A stretch of DNA of 64,000 nucleotides from Luzula sylvatica (taxonomy: Eukaryota; Streptophyta; Magnoliopsida; Poales; Juncaceae): the NCBI GenBank assembly GCA_946800325.1, contig OX326958.1, positions 196,001 through 260,000 of the forward strand. The letters are read 5' to 3'. Numbering within the stretch: position 1 is the first letter of the stretch; every line of letters begins with the position of its first letter. Shown one piece after another: positions 11,876 through 22,604 of this stretch. The position numbers and the translations under genes were made by a program. The notes below the pieces were generated by a model. The model saw only the letters and a list, made by a program, of their open reading frames with translations, searched no databases and had not been told where the DNA came from.

Positions 11876-12541
11876 TGTTGGAACATTATTCCAACATTGG
11901 ACTTATATGTAAAATATTATGTGTTGTAATATTGTCATTTATATGATTATAATATAATGATGAATTTCATTTATAAAATTAAGCATTAAATGTGTCAATT
12001 AAGTTGTGGGCTTTTTGATGTGTAGAATATTGTGAGGTGGTGCTTCTATTTTCTATGATGGGCTGAATTAGAAAATCCACATTAGGGAGCCCAAAAGGTA
12101 CGTCTTTGTGAAAAGATGTATTGTGGCTATAAAAGCAAATTGGTCCCAAGCACATATGATTAGAGATTAATATTCTGCCATTCTCTTTTCCATCCCATTA
12201 AGAAAAGAGAGATATCCATAGGAGAAAAGAAACCGAAAGATTCTCCAAATTGGAGATCATAAAGTGCTTGGAATTCCAATTTTTTGCGATTAAGGCTTCA
12301 TGGACGTAACGACGGTGATGGCGCGACATCAATTCGGACGGATTTCATACGCTTCCGCATACGGTTAAGGTACGGTTTTAATTAAGATTATTCGGTTGAA
12401 TTCGCATAGTTATTACGGTCCGTTTTGTACGGGCAAAATTCATTTATTATTTTATTTGCGGGACGGTGCCGGATCGTTGCCGCCCCAACAATTGATAATA
12501 ATTTTATTAACGGGCGGTGCCGGATCGTCGCCGCCCTAACA
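11876..12541 (+). repeat. 5' LTR, 666 bp
   Basis: The end at 12455-12541 holds two near-identical GC-rich hairpin units (GGCGGTGCCGGATCGT plus GCCGCC) separated by an AT spacer. The same pair closes the 3' LTR. TATAAAAG at about 12128-12136 (ggctataaaagc) is a likely LTR TATA box, with transcription towards the primer site. Confidence 0.92.
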
Positions 12542-12543
12542 AA

Positions 12544-12555
12544 TGGTATCAGAGC
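12544..12555 (+). other. Primer binding site for initiator tRNA-Met
   Basis: TGGTATCAGAGC lies two bases after the 5' LTR. It is the standard minus-strand priming site of plant Copia-type elements. Confidence 0.93.
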
Positions 12556-14507
12556 GAAACTATGTCGAATCAAAGTTTAGATGGAAGAGAAACGAAGTAT
12601 ATAGGGTTTAAAACGATTTCTCTCGTCCAATTTCTGTTAATTTCGGATAATTTCGTTTTTTTTATCGAAACGGGTCACAAACGGGTCACAAAATTAGCGA
12701 GAAAGACAAGTTTATAGAAGATTTGTACTATCTCTCTATACTCAGTGAATAATTCCGGACAAATATGTGGTCTCCGTTTCGTCAACGGACGCCGGTGGCA
12801 CAGTGGCCCGCCGACCAAAAAAAGGGACCAGAGAGGGGACGCCATTTTTTCCTTCCATTTTCTTTGCAACTTTTCCCTCTGATGGTGGATGGTCGTGATG
12901 TTTGGAAGGGGTGGGATTTGGCATCCTGATTTATATGTTTATTAAAAAATTCGGATTACTTTTCTCGGTTTTTTAAGTTTATAAAAATCCGGAATTACAA
13001 ATTTTAAGTATAAAATCAGGATATCAAATTTTGGATTTTAAAGTTTGGATTTTGAAAATTAGGAAAAGAAAAACTAGGAAACATATTTCAAATCCAGAAT
13101 TTATAAATTTCGGAATTAAAAAACTGGAATTTGGATTTGAGATTCGCTTTCCAGATTTTTACAAGCCATTTAAATCCGGAATTTGGAAATAAGGAATAAA
13201 AAACCGGAATTCATATTCTGATTCAAAGAAAATTTCATTTTTTTGTTTTGTTTGGGCTCTTGGGCCTTAAAATAAAATAAAATTGAATAATGGGGGTATT
13301 TTGGATTCGAAAATTGAATAAAAAGATTTTTAAAATATATTTGATTTTCCAAAATAAGGATATGCATGCAGTACAGAAAATAAGGATTTGTGAGTAAATA
13401 CATGCATGTAAATTTGAAAATTTCGGATATTAAAATTCGGAATATTAAAATCTGTAATTTTAAATTATGGATATTAAAATTCTGAATATTAAAGTTAAGT
13501 CCATATTAAGCTGTAATTTTAAGTTTAATTAAAAGGTCTATGGTATGTATTTTAAGATTAACTAACGTCAACAACATGTCGCCAAAGTGACCTCTCTTGT
13601 TGAAATTAATTATATTTTACAATATAAAAGGATATGTGTATGATATTATTTAAATATTGACCGGCCCAAAGGAAGGCGATGTTTAATTTAATTTCATATG
13701 CATCTGTGGTAATAAGCGTGTGATAATTGTTTGGTCTTACGTGTGACTTATTTAATCGGCCCAAAGGAAGGTTAATTTATCGACACGTTAATTTATTATC
13801 AATTCTTGATTACTACGCCAGGATATCAATAAGAAGTTAATATGATTGGCCAAAGTCAAAATATTAATGGAAAAGGGATATCTTGATGATGGGGATAACC
13901 TTTAATTAAATTTATTATTATTATTCGGTAATTTTGGTGAGCAAAACAATGCTTGATTATAGTTTTCCATTTAACGTTAATTCGGTTCTTGCATTTATGC
14001 GATTTATGATTCTTTAAAGATGTCTTGTTTGCGGGGGGAAAATACGGCTACAAATTTTGTTTAGCCGAAAAGATAAACTTTGACATCTCAAGAACATTGA
14101 CATTGGTATATATATTTTTGGATTTATAACAAAATCATCTTATTTGGTTTTGAGATGGATTTTGTTAATTATTAAATATACCATTACTTAAGTGAGAGAA
14201 AGTAAAGAAATTCAGAGTAATATTTGTCTATCATATATTTTGGTACAAACTCCAATATGGTATAATTACCCAAAATGTTATATAAGCAAGACGTTGCTTA
14301 TATGGGTGTAATTTCGGTTAAGGATATTCAGTTATAGTGGGAGTAAATATTTGTACAGTTATTATGATATAGACACGTGATATAAACATATGTCATACAC
14401 ATATGATACGATTATAAAGTTTTCAAGTTTTCGGTATTATGGTTATTCTGCAGAATTAAAGTTATATTTATCACTTTACTCTCATTGAAACAATGTTCGT
14501 CTCAATA

Positions 14508-14715
14508 CAGTTTAAAGGAGACGGTCTGTCTCATTAAGGTATTAAAGGAGACTGGTTGTCTCACTACGGTTTTAAAGGAGACGGTTTGTCTAATCATTAA
14601 GTTATTAAAGGAGACGGTTTGTCTGATCATTAAGTTATTAAAGGAGACGGGTTGTCTCAATGCAATTTTAAAGGAGACGGTTTGTCTCATTAAGTTATTA
14701 AAGGAGACGATTTTA
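14508..14715 (+). repeat. Seven-unit tandem repeat inside the LTR element
   Basis: The word ttaaaggagacggtttgtct recurs about every 28-34 bp with variable linkers (cattaaggta, cactacggtt, aatcattaagtta). Both strands are open by chance, but the unit length varies and the composition is not protein-like. It lies in the untranslated part of the retrotransposon, about 300 bp before LTR2. Confidence 0.88.
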
Positions 14716-15023
14716 AGGATCTCACTAAATTAATTTTTAGGAGGACCAAGTTGGAAATAGACATGTTAAGATCACATTACATGAAATTTCCATGCTACAC
14801 ATCCACATCATGATTCATGTCATTCAGTTGTATTAGTGTACGTGACCATTGAAGGTTTAGTTACATTAAATGTGACGAAAGCCGCTTTGATCCTACATTG
14901 ATATTATTGATGGACGGAATTGGTTAGGGACACATAAGGTTTTTTATGACAAATAAGTACGCGTATTTCGGTTTATGGTCAATACGTAATTATAAGGAAT
15001 TACATATAGTCCAAGTGGGAGAT

Positions 15024-15689
15024 TGTTGGAACATTATTCCAACATTGGACTTATATGTAAAATATTATGTGTTGTAATATTGTCATTTATATGATTATAA
15101 TATAATGATGAATTTCATTTATAAAATTAAGCATTAAATGTGTCAATTAAGTTGTGGGCCTTTTGATGTGTAGAATATTGTGAGGTGGTGCTTCTATTTT
15201 CTATGATGGGCTGAATTAGAAAATCCACAGTAGGGAGCCCAAAAGGTACGTCTTTGTGAAAAGATGTATTGTGGCTATAAAAGCAAATTGGTCCCAAGCA
15301 CATATGATTAGAGATTAATATTCTGCCAATCTCTTTTCCATCCCATTAAGAAAAGAGAGAGATCCATAGGAGAAAAGAAACCGAAAGATTCTCCAAATTG
15401 GAGATCATAAAGTGCTTGGAATTCCAAATTTTTGCGATTAAGGCTTCATGGACGTAACGACGGTGATGGCGCGACATCAATTCGGACGAATTTCATACGC
15501 TTCCGCATACGGTTAAGGTACGGTTTTAATTAAGATTATTCGGTTGAATTCGCATAGTTATTACGGTCCGTTTTGTACGGGCAAAATTCATTTATTATTT
15601 TATTTGCGGGGCGGTGCCGGATCGTTGCCGCCCCAACAATTGATAATCATTTTATTAACGGGCGGTGCCGGATCGTCGCCGCCCTAACA
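15024..15689 (+). repeat. 3' LTR, 666 bp
   Basis: Near-identical to 11876-12541. Visible substitutions include tgggcc for tgggct, cacagtagg for cacattagg, ccaatctc for ccattctc and gcggggcgg for gcgggacgg. It ends at TAACA, followed by the TTGTC duplication. Confidence 0.92.
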
Positions 15690-15859
15690 TTGTCTACATC
15701 CAATCTATTTATTAGTGACCGCACTTACCTTGACACCATCAATGGTCACCGTTTGAGAACACTTTCATTATGTGCAAGTCCTGAATTTTTTTTCATTAAT
15801 TGTACTTTCGCTAATCCAGTACTTCTATTCCTCTAACCGACCTTAAATTTTCCCTAACT

Positions 15860-16110
15860 GAGTAATGTACTAGTTTTTTCCCTAATTGAGTATTGTACTA
15901 TGAATTGCCCTATTTTTGCCCTAATTGAGTACTGTACTATGAATTGCCCTATTTTTGTCCAAATTGAGTACTGTACTACGAATTGCCCTATTTTTGCCCT
16001 AATTGAGTACTGTGATGGTAGTTGGTACTTTGAATTGCCCAAATTTTGCCTTAATTGAGTACTGTGATGGTAGTTGGTACTATGAATTACCCTAATGTTA
16101 TCTATTGAGT
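15860..16110. repeat. Tandem repeat, period about 38-46 bp
   Basis: About five degenerate copies of TGCCCTAATTGAGTACTGTA with ATGAATTGCCCTATTTT. The last two copies carry an inserted gatggtagttggt. It may belong to the same retroelement remnant as the palindrome array that follows. Confidence 0.8.
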
Positions 16111-16221
16111 CCGATGACAATCCTTTTAGTTTTTATTTGGACACACATTATGCACATACCTTAAGGGTTTCTTTCTTTTGAATGTTGAAACAATATTGCT
16201 TAAGTGGATGGAGAGAGAAAC

Positions 16222-16660
16222 CTCAAAAGGGTAATATTTATATAACACATAATTCGTCTTTGAGAAGACAACTTTCAGTACAGGTTCGTTCAAACCAACA
16301 TTAATGGTTTGTTCGAACGAACTGTAATTCAAACTAGTCGTTGGAGATAAATGTTTGAAACAACATTGGTTCGTTCGAACGCACGGGTGGGTTGTTCTGA
16401 ACCAAGCATGATAGTTCGTTCGAACGAATGTTATGTCCGTTCGAACGGACCATCTCCTGTGACATAAGAATAACATAGCACTTGCCTTCATTTGAAGGGA
16501 TGAGGGGTTCGTTCTAACTATGCATGAAGGTTCGTTCGAACGAACATGTCAGTTCGTTCCAACGAATTGCTATGTTTATTTATAGTGAAATAACATAGCT
16601 TCTACGAAGGAAGGTTCTTTCGAACGCACTGGTTTGTTTGTTCGAACGAACCCTGTCCTT
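16222..16660 (-). repeat. Array of GTTCGTTCGAACGAAC palindromes, with a minus-strand TATA motif
   Basis: About eleven full or partial copies of the 16-bp palindrome occur at 16279, 16303, 16365, 16410, 16432, 16504, 16528, 16549, 16611 and 16631 and nearby, several spaced about 22 bp. On the minus strand the array lies upstream of a TATATAAATA motif at about 16226-16236. This layout suggests the U3 promoter of a retroelement remnant, but no LTR boundary was defined. The core aligns with the array at 28960-29220. Confidence 0.75.
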
Positions 16661-17396
16661 TTTTGAATTTTGTCATTTTGATTATTTTGTCATGTTTGGG
16701 ATATGTAGGGCTTATATTTGGTGGTTGTTAAATATTCTAACTTGCGGAAGTCTTTGATGTCTTGATGTCTTCACTTGATCGTACATTTTCGTTTTTCGTC
16801 TTCCTCGACATCTTGACTTCTTCATTGTCTTGATGGTCTTTATCTTTTGGCATATGTATGTCTTTTTCCTTTTGTGTGTTTCGCTATCTTTTGATCATTT
16901 TGTGGATTGTACATATCTCTCTACAATTTGCACTTACACAAGATGATTAAACTATTGGGATTGAGAGAAGAATGGGAAAAGGAAGTGTGTACTGAAATGG
17001 AGGAGGCGAGTATTAAACTATTGGGATTTGGGAGAGACGAAAGATGAAGTTATAAAAGTTATGTCTGTTAACACCGTTTGTGTCTAAACACAGCACACAT
17101 CTTAACGTAGATCTGATGGTAGAAAAGATCACAAGTAGAAATGGTTCTCTACTTGTAGAAGTAGAATGAGTAATGATACTATCCCCACCTTCTTTCCCCA
17201 CCTTTTCCCCGAATTGCTGATGTGGAATGGTCTGCCACATCAGCAACCCCGTATCCCTACTAGCAGACTATTTTATTCATTTTTGAAAGACAAAAATATC
17301 TCGCTCTCTCCTCTCACTCTCACCTAGGGTTTTCAAAAGGCTGAGAAGGCAACCAAGAAAACATGTTTTTTCACGCGGCACGACGAGAGAGGTTTG

Positions 17397-17397
<1 letters not shown>

Positions 17398-17470
<73 letters not shown>
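17398..17470. repeat. (CT)n microsatellite, about 73 bp
   Basis: Almost pure CT. The Arg-Glu ORF on the opposite strand is a by-product. It sits after a gene-leader-like stretch (17290-17395: ctcctctcactctcacctagggttt). Confidence 0.95.
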
Positions 17471-17473
<3 letters not shown>

Positions 17474-20095
17474 AATATATGGGTTTGTTGTTCTGCTTAT
17501 TTGTTTGAATATAGACGGAACTGATAAATAAATTGACATGTTAACGATTTAATTTGGGCAACAAAAGCAAAAAATACATATTTTTAGTCAATCTCGCTGT
17601 AGATTTGTTCAAATTCAGAAAAAACATTTTTGGTTGTATCATAAATGCTTCTTTTAATCTGGACATAAATTTTGTTTAGTGAAATTAAGAATTATGTTGA
17701 AATAAATATAAGCGGAGGTGAAAATCAGAGAAAAGTCAGGGCCTTTTTCTGATATTTTCACTTTTATGTTTAGTTTAACTTTAAAATTCTGAATGTACTA
17801 TTTTTTTTTCTTTTCTCATTTGTTTCAGCTTGTTGACATATATACATCATCTTGTCGACATATTATGAAAATCATTCCATGTCTAGAAATCAGTGCCTGC
17901 ATGTTTGGACGAGCCTTGTATATCGTTGCATACTATGGGAACCGGCAAAATCAGTGACTATAATTGTGAATTTTGTATTGTTTTTCTTGAAACCTGGAAG
18001 GAAGCAAAAATAAATGGAATTGGAAAATCTTGGAGTGATAGATAATAGGTTGATGTGTAAATTGGATCTCATATTTTAATGCTACTCTTACTTGTGCTTA
18101 CTAATGATCTATGTCGATTTAAGTGGTTTATACGAACACTTATTTTGACCTTTGGTTATTGTAGTTTTCAAGTATTTCTTGTTAATCCCTTTTGTTATTG
18201 TTTGTTATAGTTTTCAAATATTTCACATTAATCTCGGTAATAGCACGCTTGTTAATATCGACCGGCACATCTCAATTTTTACTAGTTTAGGGTTTAATTT
18301 TTCCAAGTTTTGTTTGAACTTTCGATATGAATTTTGTGAAATTCTCTCATTCCACTTTGATTAAATGACATATCTGTTATATTGAAGTTAATGCTTTAAT
18401 ATATTAATTAATAATATTATTTGTATTTTGGGACGGAATTAATAATTAATTAGGTGTGAAAATATGAGAGATGTATATTAAATTAGAGAATGTTTATTGA
18501 CATTAACAGATGTCTATTAAATAAAATAAAACTATCTAGAATAAATGGGGTATATAGGGGAATGTATATTGAATCTTATTTAAATGACTTGTACTGTACC
18601 GCAATTTTAACAGAGAAGAAAAGAAAAAGAAAAACGGGCCATTTGCTCTCTATGACTCTCTCGGGTATATACTACTCCACTTTGATATTCAGCCCTCAAA
18701 AATCTCCGCCCAATCAACAAAATCAATTTTAATTCCGACAGTTAGCACATACAACACAGTTCCAAACAAATTCACTTTAATTAAATTAATACAACTTCAT
18801 ATATTACAATCTTTTCTCAACTAAAATACACATTTACACAAAAAAAAAAGTTACACTATAATAATAATAACAGATAATTTGCACTCGCAAGATCAGTATG
18901 ATCCCTCTTATATCGATTGTGGTGATCTTGAGATCAATGAGTATAACTAGATACCGAGACTTGAGCTTTAAAGCCATGGACATGGAGAAACAAAATAAGA
19001 ATAGAGAACACATAATTCTGAAAGTAATTATCGTAAATGGTTTAAACAAACAAACAAAAAATTGATCATAAATGGTTAAAATGAAGAAAACCCCTCAAAA
19101 CTGCAAAAAACCAAGGGCAACTTCAAATAATGGGTTGAACACCCTGGTACTTTGAAATGATTGACTGAATGTCATAAACAAATACTGACATTGAACTCAA
19201 ACTAACCCTCGTTTGGTACTTCAACCCAAATCAAAATTAAACCCTACTTCACAATTACTTATTTAATCCAAGTACAATATAATTTAAACAAGCAAAAAGA
19301 AAGAAATACAATAATCAAGAAACACAGCTCAATTATAATTTACCTTAAGAGAGCTCGATTATAGTAAAAAGAACTTTAATTCGATCCAGCAATAATTTGG
19401 TGTTTTTGCCCCTGATTGGAGACATTACTTCCTGCAAACAGAAAACTATTCAAGGACTAGTGTACAAAAAAATGAATTTCAGGGAACATATCAAATGAAG
19501 CATGAATCAGAGAAAAATGAGGTCAGTTTCAGCATGTACCAATTTGAAAAAAAAAGTTCAGCAAATGAAGCATGAATCAGAGAAAAAAAGGTCGATTTCC
19601 AATTGGCTCCAGATTAAGAATATGCACCAAGAGAGAGGGAAAGAGATGGCCAGTCGAGCTTGTAGACCAGAGCCGGGGGTTGTCTCCATGGAAGCTTGGG
19701 GTCGTCGCTGGCCGATGCACATGCTGGTTTCATCGCTGCTCGCGCATCGTCACTTGCCAAGTCGTCTCCCAATTTCGTTTTCGTCGCTGGCTTCGCCCCT
19801 CGATTTCTCCGCTCTGCTCTCTCTTTCTTTGATTCAAATCGAGAGGGGAGGTATTTCTCTTTCATTGATCCGTCTCTCTACTCTCTAGTGGGTTCTATTC
19901 TATCTTTATTATCAAATATTTTGGAAAATATTGGTCTAATACGACATGGCACGCCATTTATTGCCACGTCAGATTTGTGGATAATTCGGGAAAAGAAAGT
20001 GGGGTTCCTATCATTGCTGCAAGTAGAATAGCTATACTCTCTTTCTCTCTCTCTCTCACACACATATATATATATAATCAACAAAACACATGATA
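17471..20095. other. Intergenic; possible unrecognised transcribed leader at 19600-20040 (minus)
   Basis: 17471-19480 is AT-rich with no coding signal that I can support. 19610-19900 has gene-like composition and overlapping ORFs on both strands, none recognised. Read on the minus strand, 20040-19900 resembles plus-strand 17150-17260: both have a GTAGAA/TTCTAC start, a CCCCAC..TTTCCCCGAATT-like core and a short GCCACATCAGC or GCCACGTCAG word. This suggests two diverged copies of one promoter-like repeat in opposite orientation. Confidence 0.35.
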
Positions 20096-20180
20096 ATGTA
20101 TAGTGCGGAGGTTAAGAACTCTTGCATGTGTTGTTGAAGACTCGGGTTCGAAACTCTGTGACAACATGTTATATTTTTGA
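20096..20180 (+). repeat. tRNA-derived SINE-like fragment
   Basis: An A-box-like gcggaggttaagaactc and a B-box GGGTTCGAAACTC about 35 bp downstream fit a Pol III promoter. No cloverleaf can be folded, so this is not a tRNA gene. No target duplication was found. Confidence 0.45.
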
Positions 20181-20717
20181 ATGGTTGAGATGATTTAAAA
20201 TAGGAAATGATTGAGGACTCCAACAAATACATATTTTGATGTATGTTTTTTTCGAAAATCTTACTAAAAATATTTGTGTTATAATTTAAAAACTATTCTT
20301 TTTATTGTCCGTGAAAATAAATGAAAACTAAAATAGTCAAAATTATAATAAAATTCTAAAAAAATCAAACTATATTTTTGCGCCATCTTATTAATCAAAA
20401 TAATTTTTGCTATAATTTGAGAAATATTTTTTTATTATCCCAAGGAAATAAATAAAAATTAAAATATTCATGGCTTATACACTGATACTAAATAGTTTTT
20501 GCACAATCTTATTAATCACCTCGAATTTTTATCTATATTTGCACCTAGAAATACACGTGGCGATTAAATTTGGAACTCTCGTAATGTATTTTAATTTAAA
20601 AATTTGACGTGGATGCACTGTGATTTGCCACGTATACTTCTAGATAAAATTTAGGTGCGAAATCTATGTGTCTAAAATTATTGTATTTTTATTTTGACAG
20701 GAGAATATAATACAATA

Positions 20718-22604
20718 TCAAAGCAACATACTAATGCAGCCGGAAATGCTTGAATTTCCGGCTGCCACGTCGCCAGGGGCCTATCTGTAAAAAAAAATTT
20801 ACATTTTGGTCCTTTTTAATTTACAAATTGGTCCTTTTTTTAAAAACAAATTACATTTTAGTCCTTTTTTTTACATTTTGGTCCTTTATATTTGCATTTA
20901 GGTCCTTCGAAGTTTTAATATTCACATTTTGGTTCAGGGGACTCAAATTGGTCCTGTTTTTTAAAAAAAATTATATTTTGGTCATTTTTTATCACATTTT
21001 GGTCCTTTATATTTGCATTTTGGTTCTTCAATGGTTGCATTTCCGGCTGCCACGTCACCAGGGGCCTATTTGTAAAAAAAAATATTTTTCATATTTTGGT
21101 CTTTTTTTATTTACAAATTGGTCCTTTTTTAAAAAACAAATTTATATTTTGGTCCTTTGTTTTAAATTTTGGTCCTTTATATTGCATTTTGATCCTTTAT
21201 ATTTTGCATTTTGGTCCTTCAATACACCAGGGGCCTATTTGTAAAAAAAAAATTGTTCACATTTTGGTCCTTTTTTTTAAAAAAAATTTACATTTTGGTC
21301 CTTTATATTTGCATTTTGGTCCTTCGAAGTTTTAATATTTACATTTTGATCCAGGGGACTCAAATTGGTCCTGTTTTTCAAAAAAAATTATATTTTGGTC
21401 TTTTTTTATCACATTTTGGTCCTTTTTATTTGCATTTTGGTCCTTCAAAGTTTTAAAATTTACATTTCGGTCCAGGGGTCTCTTTGTAAAAAAAAGAAAT
21501 TTTATTTACATTTCGGTCATTTTTTCCCATTTTGATCCTTTTTAATTAAAAAATTCCATTTAAAATTATATTTTTGTCCTTTTATATTTACATTTTGATC
21601 CTTTATATTTCCATTTTGGTCCTTCGAAGTTTTAAAATTTATATTTTGGTCCAGGGGCCTCTTTGTTAAAAAAAAATTTATTTACATTTCGGTCCTTTTT
21701 TATTTATATCTTATCTTAGCAAAATACTAAAGTTATCACTTTTCCTGCCTCCTGGTTGAGCCACGTCACCAAGGCCTCTTTGTAAAATTTTTTTTTTAAT
21801 TTACATTTTGGTCCTTTTTTTGACATTTGGGTACTTCAAGTTAAAAAAAATACATTTTGGTCCAGGGGCCTCTTTGTAAAAAATTTACTTTACATTTTGA
21901 TCCTTTTTAATTACATTTTGGTCCTTTTTATTTGAAAAAAACTATACTTTGGTCCTTTTTATTTATATTTGGGCACTTTTAAGTTTAAAAACTTACATTT
22001 TGGTCCTTCATATTACATCTTGATCCTCTTTTATTTACATGTCGGTCCTTTTTCACATTTTTTAATTTACATTATAGTTCTTTTTATTTATATTTTGGTC
22101 CTTTTTTGTCTTTTGGTCTTCTTAAAAAAATACATTTTGGTCCTTTTTTATTCACATTTTGGTCCTTCAAGTTTAAAAAATTACATTTTGGTACAGGGGC
22201 CTCTTTGTAAAAAAATTAATTTACATTTTGGTCCTTTTTATATTTACTATTTTACCGTTCAATTCATGACGTCCATGTTTTTCTGTTCATTTACAAATTT
22301 GCACCTGAAATTTATTTTTTCATATATGTAATGTTTTCTTATTTTTTATTTTTATTCTGAATAGGTAGCATGTTTATTAATGATGGATTCCACAACTTGA
22401 TGTCTATTATTTGACTACAAATTTGTGTATAGAAAATATTATGAGGCTTTGTATTATATACTGCAAATATTTGGCCACTACCTTAATTGTTCCTATTTAA
22501 TCCTCCAAACATCATCAAAAGAAAATCGATCACAAAACACAAAAAAAATATGACGATGCCGTCAACTAAATCGAACCCGCGCAATAGCGCGGGAGTAGAG
22601 CTAG
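20718..22604 (+). mobile_element. Non-autonomous Helitron, 1887 bp, with CATTTTGGTCC tandem repeats
   Basis: It starts with TC at 20718 after A (tcaaagcaacatactaatgc) and ends with CTAG at 22601-22604 before T. A perfect stem CCCGCGC/GCGCGGG with loop AATA lies at 22576-22593. The interior (20790-22250) is an irregular array of cattttggtcc, tttatatttg and cttcgaagttttaa words, punctuated by caggggcctctttgtaaaa. ORFs across it are Phe/Trp-rich readings of the repeat. It has no Rep/helicase. It belongs to the same family as 6714-8472 in inverse orientation. Confidence 0.9.

Larger units (their letters stand above)
11871..15694 (+). mobile_element. Non-autonomous LTR retrotransposon (3814 bp) with TTGTC target duplication
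   Basis: Two 666-bp LTRs (11876-12541 and 15024-15689) begin TGTTGGAAC and end CCCTAACA. They are flanked by direct repeats TTGTC at 11871-11875 and 15690-15694. The primer site TGGTATCAGAGC at 12544-12555 is complementary to the initiator tRNA-Met 3' end, as in plant Copia elements. A purine-rich tract (aagtgggaga) precedes LTR2. The 2.48-kb interior has no gag, protease, integrase or RT, so it depends on an autonomous relative. The LTRs differ at roughly eight positions, which suggests a fairly recent insertion. Confidence 0.95.

Noticed and set aside
17333..17539. ORF with a long RERERE run
   Set aside because: Product of the (CT)n microsatellite; similar runs at 29883, 36480 and 44638 have the same cause.
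19502..19888. 128-aa plus-strand ORF with Ser/Leu-rich tail
   Set aside because: It overlaps unrelated ORFs on both strands, shows no recognisable domain and has UTR-like composition.
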